Source: Faecalibacterium sp. (GTDB taxonomy: Bacteria > Bacillota > Clostridia > Oscillospirales > Ruminococcaceae). From it: a stretch of 13,219 bases of DNA. Shown in pieces: positions 12,629-13,219 of this stretch. Location of the stretch: contig JAFULE010000220.1 in the NCBI GenBank assembly GCA_017483235.1, positions 1 to 13,219 of the forward strand. The letters run 5' to 3'. The notes under the pieces were generated by a model that was given only the letters and a program-made list of their open reading frames with translations, did not search any database and was not told where the DNA came from. A program made the translations under genes and the position numbers. The first letter of the stretch is position 1. Each line of letters opens with the position of its first letter.

Positions 12629-13219
12629 TCAGTTTGTCTCTTCCTGCTCTGTCTGTACCGGCTCTTCTGTTTTTGCCTGCAGGCGGTACAGCCGGGCGGC
12701 ATAGTCGGGCATCATGCGCACCTCGTCGGTGTAGCCGGTGCCGGTAAACCGCTGGAACTGCTTGAGCCCTGCGTACATCAGCAGATCGCCCCATGCTTCG
12801 TATTGCTCGGTTTCGGCCGGCATCATATAATGCTGGGCCACCGTGCGCACCAACAGGCCGCTGCTGTTTACCCGTACTGGCAGCACATGGTTGATCAGCG
12901 AGCCAAAATCCCGTACATCCATCAGTTCGGGGCGTACTTCCAGCCGGTAGCACTGCTGCGGGTCAAGCCCTTTCAGCCGCAGGGGCGGGGTTTCGCTGTT
13001 GGGGGTAAGGCGGCCGATGGCATCCAGCACCATGGCGTTTTCCCCGGTTTGGTCCACCACAAGCCAGCTGCACTGTTCCCGCTCGAAGGGGCTGAGCAGC
13101 CGGTAGAAGGTGCCGTACTGCAGCAGCTGACGGTTTTGTTTGTAATATGCCACCTGTGCCGCAATGGCTTTTTTCTCAGCCGGGGTACATTGGGTAAGAT
13201 CCAGCTCGTAGCCCAGCAC
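12629..13219 (-). CDS. Alpha-galactosidase, GH36 family, C-terminal part only
   Basis: 197 codons up to the right edge, open there, so the N-terminal and catalytic parts lie outside the window. The visible end begins with VLGYELDL, then EKKAIAAQVAYYKQNRQLLQ, YGTFYRLLSPFE, a beta-rich stretch (SWLVVDQTGENAMVL), LKGLDPQQCYRLE, and near the end the GDLLMYAGL and DYAARLYRLQ motifs. This order matches the C-terminal catalytic-domain edge plus beta-sandwich of large GH36 alpha-galactosidases, which remove alpha-1,6-galactose from raffinose-type sugars. There is no signal peptide evidence in view. The last 13 residues are an acidic E/Q-rich tail. The family is sure enough; exact specificity (melibiose, raffinose, stachyose) cannot be told from this part. 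Confidence 0.87.
   Translation of the reverse strand: MLGYELDLTQCTPAEKKAIAAQVAYYKQNRQLLQYGTFYRLLSPFEREQCSWLVVDQTGENAMVLDAIGRLTPNSETPPLRLKGLDPQQCYRLEVRPELMDVRDFGSLINHVLPVRVNSSGLLVRTVAQHYMMPAETEQYEAWGDLLMYAGLKQFQRFTGTGYTDEVRMMPDYAARLYRLQAKTEEPVQTEQEETN

Overview
The window looks like a chromosomal piece of a GC-rich Gram-positive gut Clostridium, plausibly the Oscillospiraceae group that includes Faecalibacterium, Gemmiger and Subdoligranulum. This rests on AAGGAGG-type ribosome sites, SigA-like promoters, a Firmicutes cdaA-cdaR pair, a ZAS-type anti-sigma gene next to an ECF sigma gene, and a GC-rich third codon position. The genus is an inference. No tRNA, rRNA, CRISPR array or transposase gene was seen, and no stretch above 300 bases lacks a gene.

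Layout, left to right. Positions 1-4973 (minus strand) hold a tight operon read from right to left: diadenylate cyclase cdaA, its YbbR-domain partner cdaR (4-base overlap), a COG2509-type FAD protein, and an XpaC-family membrane protein cut by the left edge. Positions 5123-6283 (minus) encode a fused IspD-IspF enzyme of the MEP isoprenoid pathway, with a ribosome site inside the fusion joint. Positions 6502-8072 (minus) hold an ECF sigma factor, a truncated zinc-binding anti-sigma factor and a chimeric regulator. Positions 8255-9046 (minus) encode an LCMT/TcmP-type methyltransferase. It is divergent from a plus-strand pair at 9240-11027: a macro-domain protein with an HTH-like tail, then a von Willebrand A protein. 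Positions 11147-12478 (minus) encode an NhaC-type Na+/H+ antiporter. The right edge (12629-13219, minus) is the C-terminal end of a GH36 alpha-galactosidase.

The most unusual point is at 6974-7312. The anti-sigma gene stops right after its membrane segment. Its missing outer domain appears 332 bases downstream, in frame, as the C-terminal part of a protein that begins with an RpiR-type DNA-binding domain. A 7-base direct repeat (CCCAGCG on the plus strand) sits at both joints, and removing one 332-base unit on paper restores a 249-residue anti-sigma factor. The intruding segment carries its own SigA-like promoter, a TTTGCAA-N7-TTGCAAA palindrome and a ribosome site. The event therefore split one gene into a shortened anti-sigma factor and a new HTH-sensor fusion with its own promoter and terminator.

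A second regulatory oddity is a perfect 15-base inverted repeat at 10335-10389. It would hide the ribosome site of the VWA gene in any transcript running through from the macro-domain gene. A -10-like box lies in the loop.
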